DNA of 64,000 nt from Sharpea azabuensis DSM 18934 (lineage in GTDB: Bacteria; Bacillota_I; Bacilli_A; Erysipelotrichales; Coprobacillaceae): the NCBI RefSeq assembly GCF_000702165.1, contig NZ_JNKU01000003.1:1-64000 (forward strand), given 5' to 3'. A model generated the notes under the pieces. It was not told the origin of the DNA. It was given only the letters and a program-made list of their open reading frames with translations, and made no database searches. How positions within the stretch are numbered: the first letter of the stretch is position 1; every line of letters begins with the position of its first letter. Below, in pieces: positions 52,851 through 61,160 of the stretch. A program made the translations under genes and the position numbers.

Positions 52851-53265
52851 CACGCTCCAGATTCTTACTCATTACATCCACATAATAAGAATGTAGCTCA
52901 AAAACAATAGCATTTTGAACATCGACAGGCATCGCCCCAAGCAGAAGCCCGCCCAAAAAGAAGATTTGTTCTTCATCAAGATCAGATAATGCATCCTCAT
53001 TCATCAAATCCACAAACACAACATCATCACCAAGAAAAATTCCTTTGAAATCTATAAGCTTTCCCTCATTACGATAGACTTCAGCATAGAGCATCATTTT
53101 AAACAAATGCCTAAAAAGCACTGCATATTGTCCCATATCATCAATAAGCCAAACAAGCTTTTTATACTGACGTAAAAAACAATCCTTTAATATTTCATCA
53201 TTCTGAATATCGGAAATACAAAAACCTCCAACATCATCAGCTATAACTTTTACTACTTCTATCAT
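52822..53265 (-). CDS. Unknown com-operon protein, family member 2 (after comGB)
   Basis: 147 residues, soluble, acidic. The ATG follows the comGB stop directly and has AGGAGA 9 bp upstream. N-terminal beta (IEVVKVIADDVGGFCISDI), helix HLFKMMLYAEVYRNEG, strand KGIFLGDDVVFVDL, and a C-terminal helical pair EEQIFFLGGLLLGAMPVDVQ and ELHSYYVDVMSK. The last part resembles the ends of the other two unknown proteins of this operon. It overlaps the next gene by 29 bp. No recognised family. Confidence 0.75.
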   Translation of the reverse strand: MIEVVKVIADDVGGFCISDIQNDEILKDCFLRQYKKLVWLIDDMGQYAVLFRHLFKMMLYAEVYRNEGKLIDFKGIFLGDDVVFVDLMNEDALSDLDEEQIFFLGGLLLGAMPVDVQNAIVFELHSYYVDVMSKNLERDEHEIADLC

Positions 53266-54264
53266 TTAAATTTCTCCTATCACATTCATCATTGGTAAAA
53301 TGATTGCAATATAAACAACAATCACAAAAAACGCAACAAAGGAGTATACCGTTGGAATCAAATATCTAATAAACTTACTTATTGCCATATCCATTTCTCG
53401 TCTTACTACATCGATATATCCCGAGAGATCTTTGATCTCTTTTGGTGACTGCAAATACATCTTATACATAATCACAAAGAGTCGATCAAAATATTCAAAG
53501 TCTTCAATAATATCCTCAAACGCTTCACCTTCATCAATTCGACTATAAATCTCATAAATCATAATTTTAATATCACTTCTTACCATTGTTTCATTTAACA
53601 AGTAGATAATTGTATTGGCATCCATGCGATCTTTCATAATCTCATTAAAGTAAATCGCAAATTTCAAAGTAAAATATTTCTGAATAAAACGCCTTAATAG
53701 CTTTGTATGTAAGTATCGTTCAATAATACGATAATTCTTGTGCTTCAAGGCTCTCACAAACCGTAGAAAAAACGCAACAATAATAATAACCAGCAAGATA
53801 AACAATAGAGGAATCAGCTGCATTAAGCCTATTAATACTCTAAAGAGAATACTTTTTTGAATCGAAAACGAGGCAAATAAGGCATTGACCTGCGGAAAAA
53901 GCACAAACGTAGAAAAGAGGCAAAACATGACAAGAAAGCTCATCAGGATAAGTGGATAAGTCATCTTGGCAATTAAATCCTTCTTCGTCTTTTCAAGTGT
54001 CTGTGTTATTGCTAAGGCATTACGAATAGCGGCACTAATTGTCAGACGCATGGCAAAGAACTCAAAGAACTCCAGAAATTGTTTTGGAAAATCACATTCA
54101 AGAATAGCATCCTTAAAATCAATTCCTTCCTTAAGCTTAATATTAATTGCATCAGCATTATGATGATGTGTAATTTCCTTACACAAAAGCAGAGTCTCCT
54201 CAATGCCATATCCTTGTTCAAGAAGCTGATAAAGATTTTCTAAAAAGAGATAATCATTGTTCAT
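53266..54264 (-). CDS. comGB: ComGB, polytopic membrane platform protein of the competence pseudopilus
   Basis: 332 residues from the ATG at 54264 (AAAGG upstream). GspF/PilC family: cytoplasmic domain with LLEQGYGIEETLLLCKEI, FFAMRLTISAAIRNALAITQ and DLIAKMTYPLILMSFLVMF leading into the first membrane span. Another span pair lies near 145-170, and a final hydrophobic segment AFFVIVVYIAIILPMMNVI at the C-terminus. It couples the ComGA ATPase to pseudopilin assembly. It overlaps comGA by 11 bp. Confidence 0.88.
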   Translation of the reverse strand: MNNDYLFLENLYQLLEQGYGIEETLLLCKEITHHHNADAINIKLKEGIDFKDAILECDFPKQFLEFFEFFAMRLTISAAIRNALAITQTLEKTKKDLIAKMTYPLILMSFLVMFCLFSTFVLFPQVNALFASFSIQKSILFRVLIGLMQLIPLLFILLVIIIVAFFLRFVRALKHKNYRIIERYLHTKLLRRFIQKYFTLKFAIYFNEIMKDRMDANTIIYLLNETMVRSDIKIMIYEIYSRIDEGEAFEDIIEDFEYFDRLFVIMYKMYLQSPKEIKDLSGYIDVVRREMDMAISKFIRYLIPTVYSFVAFFVIVVYIAIILPMMNVIGEI

Positions 54265-55243
54265 TAAGCTCATCCTTTAAAATATATGAATCACATTTCT
54301 TCTCTGCGATTAAACTTAATGCTGACTGCTTAAATGTCTGATAGCTAAAATCATCATGATGTAAATATTGCATGATAGCTTTACGGCTCATCATTTCTGG
54401 CAAAATGATGACACGCTTTCTTTTCAAGTCATATTTAATCTTCTGCGAGACAATCCCAATCAGGACATCTTCAAGATCTGTTTCACTCACGCCAAGATTC
54501 AGCATACGTTTAATGACAAGCAAAGCTGTTGAGGCATGAATTGTACTCAAAACAAGATGTCCTGTAAGTGCACATGTAATAGCCAAAGAAGCCGTCTTCT
54601 CATCACGGATTTCTCCAATCATTATCACATCAGGATCATGCCGAAGAATCTGTTTGAGTGAGTCATGATAATTGATGCCAAGATCTTCGTTCATCTCGAT
54701 TTGTAAGCAATGTTCCTTAACCATTTCAATTGGGTCTTCAAGCGTCACTATATTCTTGCCTCCCATTTCAATCAGACGATCAAGCATTGCATAAAGCGTT
54801 GTGCTCTTGCCACTTCCCGTTGCTCCTGAGACAAGGAAAAGTCCTGATGTCTGGCGACATATTGATGCGAGGAAGCCACTGAACTCCTTGACAAGCGACA
54901 ATTCATTAATAGTCAGTTTCTCATGATTATTGAGAATACGAATAACAATCGACTCAAAATGTTCCCCTGGTAAAAAGGAAACGCGCAGGAAATAGATATG
55001 GTTGTCAATAAAATAATGAAATGCACCTGTCTGAGGGAAAAGCTTGTAGTTAACATTAATAAATGACTTATATTTGATATAATTCATAATTTTATGGCCA
55101 ATATCTATTTCATAGCTGGCATAGTGTTCAAGCTTGCCAAGCACCCTGAACTCTATATCAAGCTGCTGATCAATTTTCATATGAACATCTGTTGCATGTC
55201 GTTTTAGGGCATGAAAGATGATTTTTTCAAAGAGTTCATCCAT
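54254..55243 (-). CDS. comGA: ComGA, secretion ATPase of the competence pseudopilus
   Basis: 329 residues from the ATG at 55243 (AAGGTGG 8 bp upstream); an ATG two codons earlier is too close to it. GspE/PilB family. Walker A SGATGSGKSTTLYAML near 145-160, Asp box VTLEDPIE, Walker B/Glu IGEIRDEKTA near 217 and His box TGHLVLSTIHAS near 230. It powers pseudopilus assembly from the cytoplasm. As in other ComGA proteins the zinc tetracysteine of PilB is missing. It overlaps the unknown first gene by 8 bp. Confidence 0.93.
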   Translation of the reverse strand: MDELFEKIIFHALKRHATDVHMKIDQQLDIEFRVLGKLEHYASYEIDIGHKIMNYIKYKSFINVNYKLFPQTGAFHYFIDNHIYFLRVSFLPGEHFESIVIRILNNHEKLTINELSLVKEFSGFLASICRQTSGLFLVSGATGSGKSTTLYAMLDRLIEMGGKNIVTLEDPIEMVKEHCLQIEMNEDLGINYHDSLKQILRHDPDVIMIGEIRDEKTASLAITCALTGHLVLSTIHASTALLVIKRMLNLGVSETDLEDVLIGIVSQKIKYDLKRKRVIILPEMMSRKAIMQYLHHDDFSYQTFKQSALSLIAEKKCDSYILKDELNEQ

Positions 55244-55694
55244 TTTCATCGCCACCTTGTTCAAAAAATAAGCAATAAAGTGAAAAAAGCAATAATTGCT
55301 GATTCTTAGCTGACAAACTTTTTGCAATAACAATTGCATAAATAATAACTGCTAATTTGACATCTGTTTCATCATTGTTGACCTTCACTTTGTAGAAACC
55401 ATTTTCTTCATAAAGAAGAATATCCACCGCCTGATATTCAAGATCATATTCTTCAAATAAATAGCATCCCTCAAAGCTATCATGATAACGTAAATAGCAT
55501 GCCAAGGCTCCTATTGCCTCTATTTTGCGATATTGCCTTATGACGCTATCCACATCTTCGATATCGACTTGCTGATCCACAAGCAAATTCGTAATACCTA
55601 ATGCAATACTTTGCATCATTTTCTGTTCATCAAGCTGTTTCTTTTCTTTAACAATGATATTTTCATTCCATTCAATTTTTAAGAGCTGTTTCAT
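55236..55694 (-). CDS. Unknown first gene of the comG operon, family member 1
   Basis: 152 residues from the ATG at 55694 (AAGGAAGG 6 bp upstream). Helical N-terminus with VIRQYRKIEAIGALACYLR, then YHDSFEGCYLFEE, a beta segment AVDILLYEENGFYKVKVNND and helices VKLAVIIYAIVIAKSLSAKN and LLFSLYCLFFEQ. No signal peptide. It opens the operon directly behind the CIN-box-like promoter, ahead of comGA, which normally comes first. Its C-terminal half parallels the two unknown genes between comGB and comGC. Function unknown; a pseudopilus assembly or regulatory role is inference from position. Confidence 0.75.
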   Translation of the reverse strand: MKQLLKIEWNENIIVKEKKQLDEQKMMQSIALGITNLLVDQQVDIEDVDSVIRQYRKIEAIGALACYLRYHDSFEGCYLFEEYDLEYQAVDILLYEENGFYKVKVNNDETDVKLAVIIYAIVIAKSLSAKNQQLLLFSLYCLFFEQGGDENG

Positions 55695-55725
55695 GAGCAT
55701 CCTTCCTTTCTACCCTCTATATATT

Positions 55726-55733
55726 TATTCGCA
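55726..55733 (-). promoter_or_regulatory. CIN-box-like competence promoter element
   Basis: Minus strand TGCGAATA, 7 of 8 bases of the SigX/ComX box TACGAATA. It lies in the -10 position 32 bp before the first gene's start, immediately behind a terminator and preceded by a T-rich tract (CTTTTTTT). No sigma-A -10/-35 pair is evident here. Confidence 0.55.
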
Positions 55734-55780
55734 AAAAAAGTAGATTTTTCTCACCTAAATTTAACTTTTTTCAAAAAACG

Positions 55781-55810
55781 AAAAAAGGCATGGAGTTTTC
55801 TCCATACCTT
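55781..55810 (-). terminator. Terminator of the symporter gene
   Basis: Minus strand stem AAGGTATGGAG / CTCCATGCCTT (one T-G pair), loop AAAA, then T6. Confidence 0.88.
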
Positions 55811-55835
55811 GTGAAATCAATATTATTGAATTGTA

Positions 55836-57131
55836 TTACTTATTTGGTATCGCCTTATTGTAAACCTCTTTATCAACTGCATCATTCTGATATGCAACAA
55901 TAGTTGTACAAACAGCATCACCAGTAATATTTACTGCAGTTCTTGCCATATCAAGAATTCTATCAATACCCATAATTAATGTGATACCTGCTGCAGGAAG
56001 ACCTACTGAATTGAATACCATTGTCAGCGTAATCAATCCAACTGAAGGCACACCAGCCGTACCGATTGATGCCAATGTAGCTGTCGCTATAACTGTCAGC
56101 ATATTCATTGGTGTTAAAGTAATGCCATAAGCCTGCGCAACAAAGACTACAGCAACACCCTGCATAATGGAAGTTCCATCCATATTGACCGTTGCTCCTA
56201 GTGGAATAGTGAATGATGAAATCTTACGACTTACACCAATTTTCTCTTCTAGTGTTTCGATTGATAATGGGATTGTTGCATTAGAAGTAGCTGTTGAGAA
56301 GGCAAATGCCATGACGGGGAAGAACTTTTTAATGAACTTGAATGGATTCAGTCTTGTAAAGATGAACAAGAGAATCTGATAAACCCCAAAGCCTTGCAAT
56401 AACAATGCTATCAAAACAGCTATAACATATTTCAGCATATAGATAATAACAGAGAAGCCCATTGATGAGAATGTTCTTGCGATAAGACAATATACAGCAA
56501 TTGGTGCAACTTTCATTACCATCATTGTCATTTCCATCATAATATCATTCCCTTGTGAGAAGAAGTTCGTCATCAGCTGAACTCTCTCTCCAAGTTTTGC
56601 AAGAATAATACCGATAAGTAATGCGAAGAAAATAATGGCTAGCATATCCCCATTAGCAAGTGCCTGAATAGGATTTGTAGGAATAATATTTAAAATAGTA
56701 TCAACAGCACTTGTTGAAGTTGTTGTCTTGCCCACAGTCGATCCCGCCGCCTTTGCAGCAGTCATCATTTTAGCAAGATTAGCACCCTTTCCAGGATTAA
56801 TAACATTGGCTACGCCTAAAGCTAATGTCACTGCCAGGACTGTTGTTGCCATATAGAACATAACTGTCTTCAAGCCGACTTTACCAAGTGTCTTTGTATC
56901 ACCAATTGCAGCAGCACCACATACTATTGAGCAAAAAACAAGTGGTACAACGAGCATCTGCATGCCACGAATAAAGCCTTGTCCGACAATATAGAAAGCC
57001 CCATTAACAACATAGTCCATCACGAACTTACTTGAAGACAAAGTAAGATTGATAATAACACCTGTTACAGCACCAAGTATCAGGGCAATGAAAATCATTG
57101 TTGTTAAACCTATTTTCTTTTCTTTTTTCAT
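55836..57131 (-). CDS. Dicarboxylate/amino acid:cation symporter (DAACS family)
   Basis: 431 residues with about eight membrane segments plus two re-entrant loops. The family signature for substrate binding is FAFSTATSNATIPLSIETLEE (first hairpin), then the cation motif NMDGTSIMQ and the terminal MGIDRILDMARTAVNITGDA. It takes up glutamate/aspartate, C4-dicarboxylates or cystine with Na+ or H+; specificity cannot be told. The insert rich in A, T and S near 125-145 lies in an extracellular loop. It is coupled (ATGA) to the reductase gene. Confidence 0.92.
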   Translation of the reverse strand: MKKEKKIGLTTMIFIALILGAVTGVIINLTLSSSKFVMDYVVNGAFYIVGQGFIRGMQMLVVPLVFCSIVCGAAAIGDTKTLGKVGLKTVMFYMATTVLAVTLALGVANVINPGKGANLAKMMTAAKAAGSTVGKTTTSTSAVDTILNIIPTNPIQALANGDMLAIIFFALLIGIILAKLGERVQLMTNFFSQGNDIMMEMTMMVMKVAPIAVYCLIARTFSSMGFSVIIYMLKYVIAVLIALLLQGFGVYQILLFIFTRLNPFKFIKKFFPVMAFAFSTATSNATIPLSIETLEEKIGVSRKISSFTIPLGATVNMDGTSIMQGVAVVFVAQAYGITLTPMNMLTVIATATLASIGTAGVPSVGLITLTMVFNSVGLPAAGITLIMGIDRILDMARTAVNITGDAVCTTIVAYQNDAVDKEVYNKAIPNK

Positions 57132-57979
57132 AGGACACCTCTATCTCTTAAACGTTCAAGATATGCATCAAGATCATCTTCCCATTCAGGCATTGCATAA
57201 ATACCAGTAATTCTAAGCATCATGTTATCAAGCACAGAATAAGCAGGTCTTGCCTCCTGATCTTTAGCTACTTTTACCTTAGCGTCTAAGTTTGCCTTCT
57301 TTAAAACTGTTTCAAAGAACTCCTTTCGTGAACAGCTTCCACGATCAGAAGCATGGAATAATCCATATTCATGTAAACCTATTAAAGTCGTTATAAAATT
57401 GACCAGACTTCTAGTTGAAGTAGGTGTCGAATATTCCTGTTTAGGAATAATAATATTTTCATGACGTTTTGCTTTAAGAATGGCTTGTTCAACCAAATCA
57501 TAATTCTTGCCATAAAGCCAGCTGCTTCTGACAATGACATGCTTATCCGTTAATCGTTCAACAAGCGTTTCACCAGCAAGCTTACTTTTACCATAGACAG
57601 TAACAGGATTTGGTATTTCAAACTCATTATGTGCTTCTTCATTAACGCCATTAAAGACATCATCTGTAGAAATATGAATAAGCTTTGCATTAATCATACG
57701 GGCTGCTACAGCCACATTTCTTGCTCCAATTGCATTAATTTTATAGGCTTCATCAGGATTCTTTTCACAATATTCAACATCCGATAATGCCGCACAATTG
57801 ATAATGACATCTGGGTGATTGAGATTTGCAAAGCGAATAACCTGCTTTTCATCTTCTACAGGGACATCCGTATCGCTCATAAGAATTTCATAATCAGTAT
57901 TGTGATCAAAATGTTTCACTAAAGCTGACCCCAAGCGTCCTCCTGCTCCAGTAATCCAAATTCGTGTTTGTAAACTCAT
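57128..57979 (-). CDS. RmlD-like NAD(P)-dependent sugar-nucleotide reductase
   Basis: 283 residues, extended SDR. The N-terminal nucleotide motif GAGGRLGSAL is at 11-20, the catalytic YGKSK near 129, and HISTDDVFNG near 100 is the block typical of dTDP-4-dehydrorhamnose reductases. No rmlA, B or C gene is nearby, so the substrate is uncertain; RmlD-fold proteins also include MAT2B-like factors. AGGAGG precedes the ATG. It shares an operon with the symporter, which gives no clue to function. Confidence 0.8.
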   Translation of the reverse strand: MSLQTRIWITGAGGRLGSALVKHFDHNTDYEILMSDTDVPVEDEKQVIRFANLNHPDVIINCAALSDVEYCEKNPDEAYKINAIGARNVAVAARMINAKLIHISTDDVFNGVNEEAHNEFEIPNPVTVYGKSKLAGETLVERLTDKHVIVRSSWLYGKNYDLVEQAILKAKRHENIIIPKQEYSTPTSTRSLVNFITTLIGLHEYGLFHASDRGSCSRKEFFETVLKKANLDAKVKVAKDQEARPAYSVLDNMMLRITGIYAMPEWEDDLDAYLERLRDRGVL

Positions 57980-58053
57980 AGACTACCTCCTTTATTCTTT
58001 GGTAGTGTAGCATAAAACATGCTAATAATAAAGTAAAATAGGATGCAAGCATC

Positions 58054-58656
58054 CTATTGAAAGTAGGGATTGTACTTTTGTTCTTCCTGTAGTGTTGTTG
58101 AATCACCATGTCCTGGTGCTACTGTACAATTAAAATCAAGACTCTTAAGCAAGGCAATCGACTTACGCATATCCTCTACTGATGAGCCAGGAAAATCAAC
58201 ACGGCCAACACTTCCAGCAAACAGCATATCACCACTAAACATGATCTTCTCTTTTTCAAAAAGATAGCAACAGCTACCAGTGACATGACCAGGTGTATGA
58301 TATACATGTAATTTTTCATTATTGATAACTATATCATCATCAACAATGTCAATCTCTGATTGTAATATAAGAGGCTGATGTCTAAAAGACAAATTCAAAA
58401 CCTCATCTTTTACAACACGCATTGTATCCTTTGTAGCATGAACAATCGCACCATAAGCCTCAACAAGAGCATCAACACCACCAATATGATCATAATGCCC
58501 ATGGGTCAATAAAATATCCGTAACATGTAATTGTTTTTCTCTGCAATAGTGAAGAACATCATTGGTTCCTGGATCAACAATGATACAGCCATCATCAAGA
58601 TAAATGATATAGCAGTTTTCTTCTATTGCCCCTAATACTAAACGTTCAATTTTCAT
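58054..58656 (-). CDS. MBL-fold metallo-hydrolase (glyoxalase II-like)
   Basis: 200 residues from the ATG at 58656. The zinc-binding motif is THGHYDHIGG near 53-62; further ligands are HTPGHVTGS near 120, FSGDMLFAGSVGR near 143 and APGHGDSTT near 184. This is the YcbL/GloB-like branch of small MBL hydrolases, which hydrolyse glutathione or other thioesters; in a low-GC Gram-positive the thiol may be bacillithiol or coenzyme A. The ribosome site is weak (GTGGA). It lies just after the rpmG terminator. Confidence 0.85.
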   Translation of the reverse strand: MKIERLVLGAIEENCYIIYLDDGCIIVDPGTNDVLHYCREKQLHVTDILLTHGHYDHIGGVDALVEAYGAIVHATKDTMRVVKDEVLNLSFRHQPLILQSEIDIVDDDIVINNEKLHVYHTPGHVTGSCCYLFEKEKIMFSGDMLFAGSVGRVDFPGSSVEDMRKSIALLKSLDFNCTVAPGHGDSTTLQEEQKYNPYFQ

Positions 58657-58662
58657 AATCCA

Positions 58663-58690
58663 CAAAAAAATAAGCCTGATATGGCTTATT
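58663..58690 (-). terminator. Terminator of rpmG
   Basis: Minus strand stem AATAAGCC / GGCTTATT, loop ATATCA, then T6. It overlaps the rpmG stop codon. Confidence 0.88.
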
Positions 58691-58835
58691 TCTTTTCTCT
58701 ATGAACTGTTTTCTTATTACATCTTGGGCAGTATTTCTTGATTTCAACTCTACCAGGATGAGTTCTTTTGTTTTTAGTACCAATGTAGTTTTCTTCACCA
58801 CATTCAGTACATTTATAAATGATATTTTCTCTCAT
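58686..58835 (-). CDS. rpmG: 50S ribosomal protein L33
   Basis: 49 residues, too short for most ORF finders. It reads [19 protein letters not shown] and ends [14 protein letters not shown]. The two CxxC pairs make it the zinc-binding (C+) form; many Firmicutes also have a C- paralogue induced by zinc starvation. GGAGG lies 9 bp before the ATG. Single-gene unit between two terminators. Confidence 0.96.
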   Translation of the reverse strand: MRENIIYKCTECGEENYIGTKNKRTHPGRVEIKKYCPRCNKKTVHREKK

Positions 58836-58884
58836 TAGATTGTACCTCCATAAGTTTGCTTACCTATAATAGCATAGTGAATAC

Positions 58885-58929
58885 AAAAAAGCTAGCATTA
58901 TTTCAACACTATTGAAATATACTAGCTTT
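58885..58929 (-). terminator. Terminator of the PBP gene
   Basis: Minus strand stem AAAGCTAG with TATTTCAA pairing to TTGAAATA and CTAGCTTT, then T. About 40 bp downstream of the stop codon. Confidence 0.85.
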
Positions 58930-58971
58930 AAATTCTAACCCTAAGCCATACAAAAGAACTTAAATTCACAA

Positions 58972-61041
58972 TTAATCGACTTTTGCATTTGCGCCATAGC
59001 CATATTTCTTGAAATATTCATCAACTGCATAACGTGCCAGGCCAGGAGCTGAGTTATTGTTATCCTGCTGCTCAACGATGACCGTGCAGACAATCTGTGG
59101 ATCGGCTGTAGGACCATAAGCAATAATCATATGGTTTGGTACGGAACGTGTTTTTGTGACAAAGACCTGAGCTGTACCAGATTTACCAGCCATCTCATAA
59201 GGCAAGCCACTAAAGACGCTCTTCATCGTTCCCCAGCTTGTTACCGCCTGCATACCTTTTTTTATCTGTTCAAAAGCAATCTTCTCACTCGAGACATCAT
59301 CAATCACCTTTGTCTTGAACTTACTTTGCGTCACATTATTTCCTTCACTATCAACTGTATATGTTGATTTAAGCAAATGTGGACGTATCTTCACACCCAT
59401 ATTGGCAAGCGTAGATGTATAGGTTGCTAATTGCATATTTGTATATGTATCATACTGACCAATTGAGAAGTCAAGAATTTTACCTACGTTTAATGGTTTA
59501 CCACGATAACCCAACGATTCATTAGGAATATCGATGCCACTCTTGACACCAAGTCCTAATTCACTAGCACCATTTCTTAATAGCTTATAAGCATCCTTCT
59601 TTAGTCTCAAAGGACCATTATAAACATAGTTACCACCGCCAAGTTTAATGATGATCTTCATCATATAGACGTTTGAAGAATAAGCTAAGGCCGTCACTTC
59701 ATTGATACTTCCCCAGCCAACTTTGTTGTGAGAATATTTGGTAGGTGTTCCCTTTACTTTTAAACCGCTTGCATCATCAACTTCATAATGGTTTGCATTA
59801 ATGACATGATTTTTAAAGCATGTATATAGAGTTGCTGGCTTAAATGAAGAACCAACAGCATAGGCATTCAAGTAGTTACCGGCAGCATAATCAACAATCT
59901 GGCCATCCTTCTGTCTTTCTTTACCAGCCATAGCAATCACTTCACCAGTCTTTGGTCGCATTAGAATACAGTAAATATGATTATTCCACTTCTCTCCTGT
60001 ATGGGATTTCAGTTCGTTCTCAATATACTGACCAACCTTCTCCTGCAGTTCACTATCAATCGTAAGCTGCAAATTCAAGCCATTGGATCCTGGTGTTTTC
60101 TTCTTAATAACTGGCGAACCATCCTTATTGTAAGTCAGCTGATAAGTTGAAGAATCGCCTGACAGAATATTCTCATATTCTGTCTCAAGCCCTGATGTAC
60201 CAACACGCGAATCATTGTTATAGTCCAAAGCAAGAAGTTCAGTCTTAGTTGTTGCTGGAAGACCTTGTTTCTTGGTTGTGACATTACCCAAAACTTGTTT
60301 AAAATTGGAACCAAATGTATAGTTTCTCTTCCAGTCACTTGTCACACGTACTCCACGCAATAAATCAGAATTCTCACCAATAATACTTGCTTCCTCAACA
60401 CTTATGCCTTCAAGCAAGATGGTTGAACCAGATGTACAACGCTTGATAGCATAATAAAGCTTGTAATATTTGACATCATTATCAGAAAGATGCTTATTGA
60501 CAATATCATCGGTCATACGTTTAATCTGTAAGTTATAGATCTTACGATCACCATTTTCATCCTTAGCAAGAGCTTTACGTTCCTGCTCTGTAACAAGAGA
60601 TGTTGCGAATTTCTTATCTTTCATAATCAGATAATCCTTCTTCTCTCGCTTTGTGACATCAGAGATATCAACATTAACATGCTCCATTAAGAATTTGACA
60701 ATGGCATCAATTTCCTTATCTTTCATATTGTTGACAGCATAATATGTTGCACATACAACATTTTCATTGTAAGCAAGCTTAGTATAATTACGATCGACAA
60801 TCTCACCACGCAATGCATCAACCTGGAATGTATTGGTCTGATATTGTTCTAATTTAGCATTATAAAAATCTTTTTTAGAAATCTGCAAGACAAATAAGCG
60901 CAAGGCAAAGATAACAGCAACCGTCAGTACAAAGCCAATGACAATATAGTATCTTCGCTTGATAACATTACCTAAAACATTACCTACTTCCTGATTTGCC
61001 TCTTTCTGACCCCTAAATCGAATTCTCGGTCTTTTAGGCAT
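58972..61041 (-). CDS. Class B penicillin-binding protein (peptidoglycan transpeptidase)
   Basis: 689 residues. A single N-terminal anchor (YYIVIGFVLTVAVIFALRLF, ~30-50) is followed by the dimerisation domain starting with ALRGEIVDRN. The transpeptidase domain has SxxK in GSSFKPA near 395, SxN in YSSNVYM near 450 and KSG in AGKSGTAQ near 615. It cross-links peptidoglycan outside the membrane. It is closer to PBP2/elongation types than to division PBP3, as no PASTA domain is present. It is not in a dcw or rod cluster. Confidence 0.9.
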   Translation of the reverse strand: MPKRPRIRFRGQKEANQEVGNVLGNVIKRRYYIVIGFVLTVAVIFALRLFVLQISKKDFYNAKLEQYQTNTFQVDALRGEIVDRNYTKLAYNENVVCATYYAVNNMKDKEIDAIVKFLMEHVNVDISDVTKREKKDYLIMKDKKFATSLVTEQERKALAKDENGDRKIYNLQIKRMTDDIVNKHLSDNDVKYYKLYYAIKRCTSGSTILLEGISVEEASIIGENSDLLRGVRVTSDWKRNYTFGSNFKQVLGNVTTKKQGLPATTKTELLALDYNNDSRVGTSGLETEYENILSGDSSTYQLTYNKDGSPVIKKKTPGSNGLNLQLTIDSELQEKVGQYIENELKSHTGEKWNNHIYCILMRPKTGEVIAMAGKERQKDGQIVDYAAGNYLNAYAVGSSFKPATLYTCFKNHVINANHYEVDDASGLKVKGTPTKYSHNKVGWGSINEVTALAYSSNVYMMKIIIKLGGGNYVYNGPLRLKKDAYKLLRNGASELGLGVKSGIDIPNESLGYRGKPLNVGKILDFSIGQYDTYTNMQLATYTSTLANMGVKIRPHLLKSTYTVDSEGNNVTQSKFKTKVIDDVSSEKIAFEQIKKGMQAVTSWGTMKSVFSGLPYEMAGKSGTAQVFVTKTRSVPNHMIIAYGPTADPQIVCTVIVEQQDNNNSAPGLARYAVDEYFKKYGYGANAKVD

Positions 61042-61130
61042 ACACTCACCTCGCTAATGTATTATATATGAAATATTTCTTAAAGTAAATTAAGACTACT
61101 TTTTCACATAATTTCACCTTTCTTAAAAAT

Positions 61131-61160
61131 AGAAAAAGATGAATGAGTCATCATTCATCT
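61131..61160 (-). terminator. Terminator of lepA
   Basis: Minus strand stem AGATGAATGA / TCATTCATCT, loop TGAC, then T5. It includes the lepA stop codon. Confidence 0.88.

Noticed and set aside
58972-61041. mecA-type resistance PBP
   Set aside because: No NTF2-like MecA domain or mecR/mecI neighbours are visible; it fits a housekeeping class B PBP.
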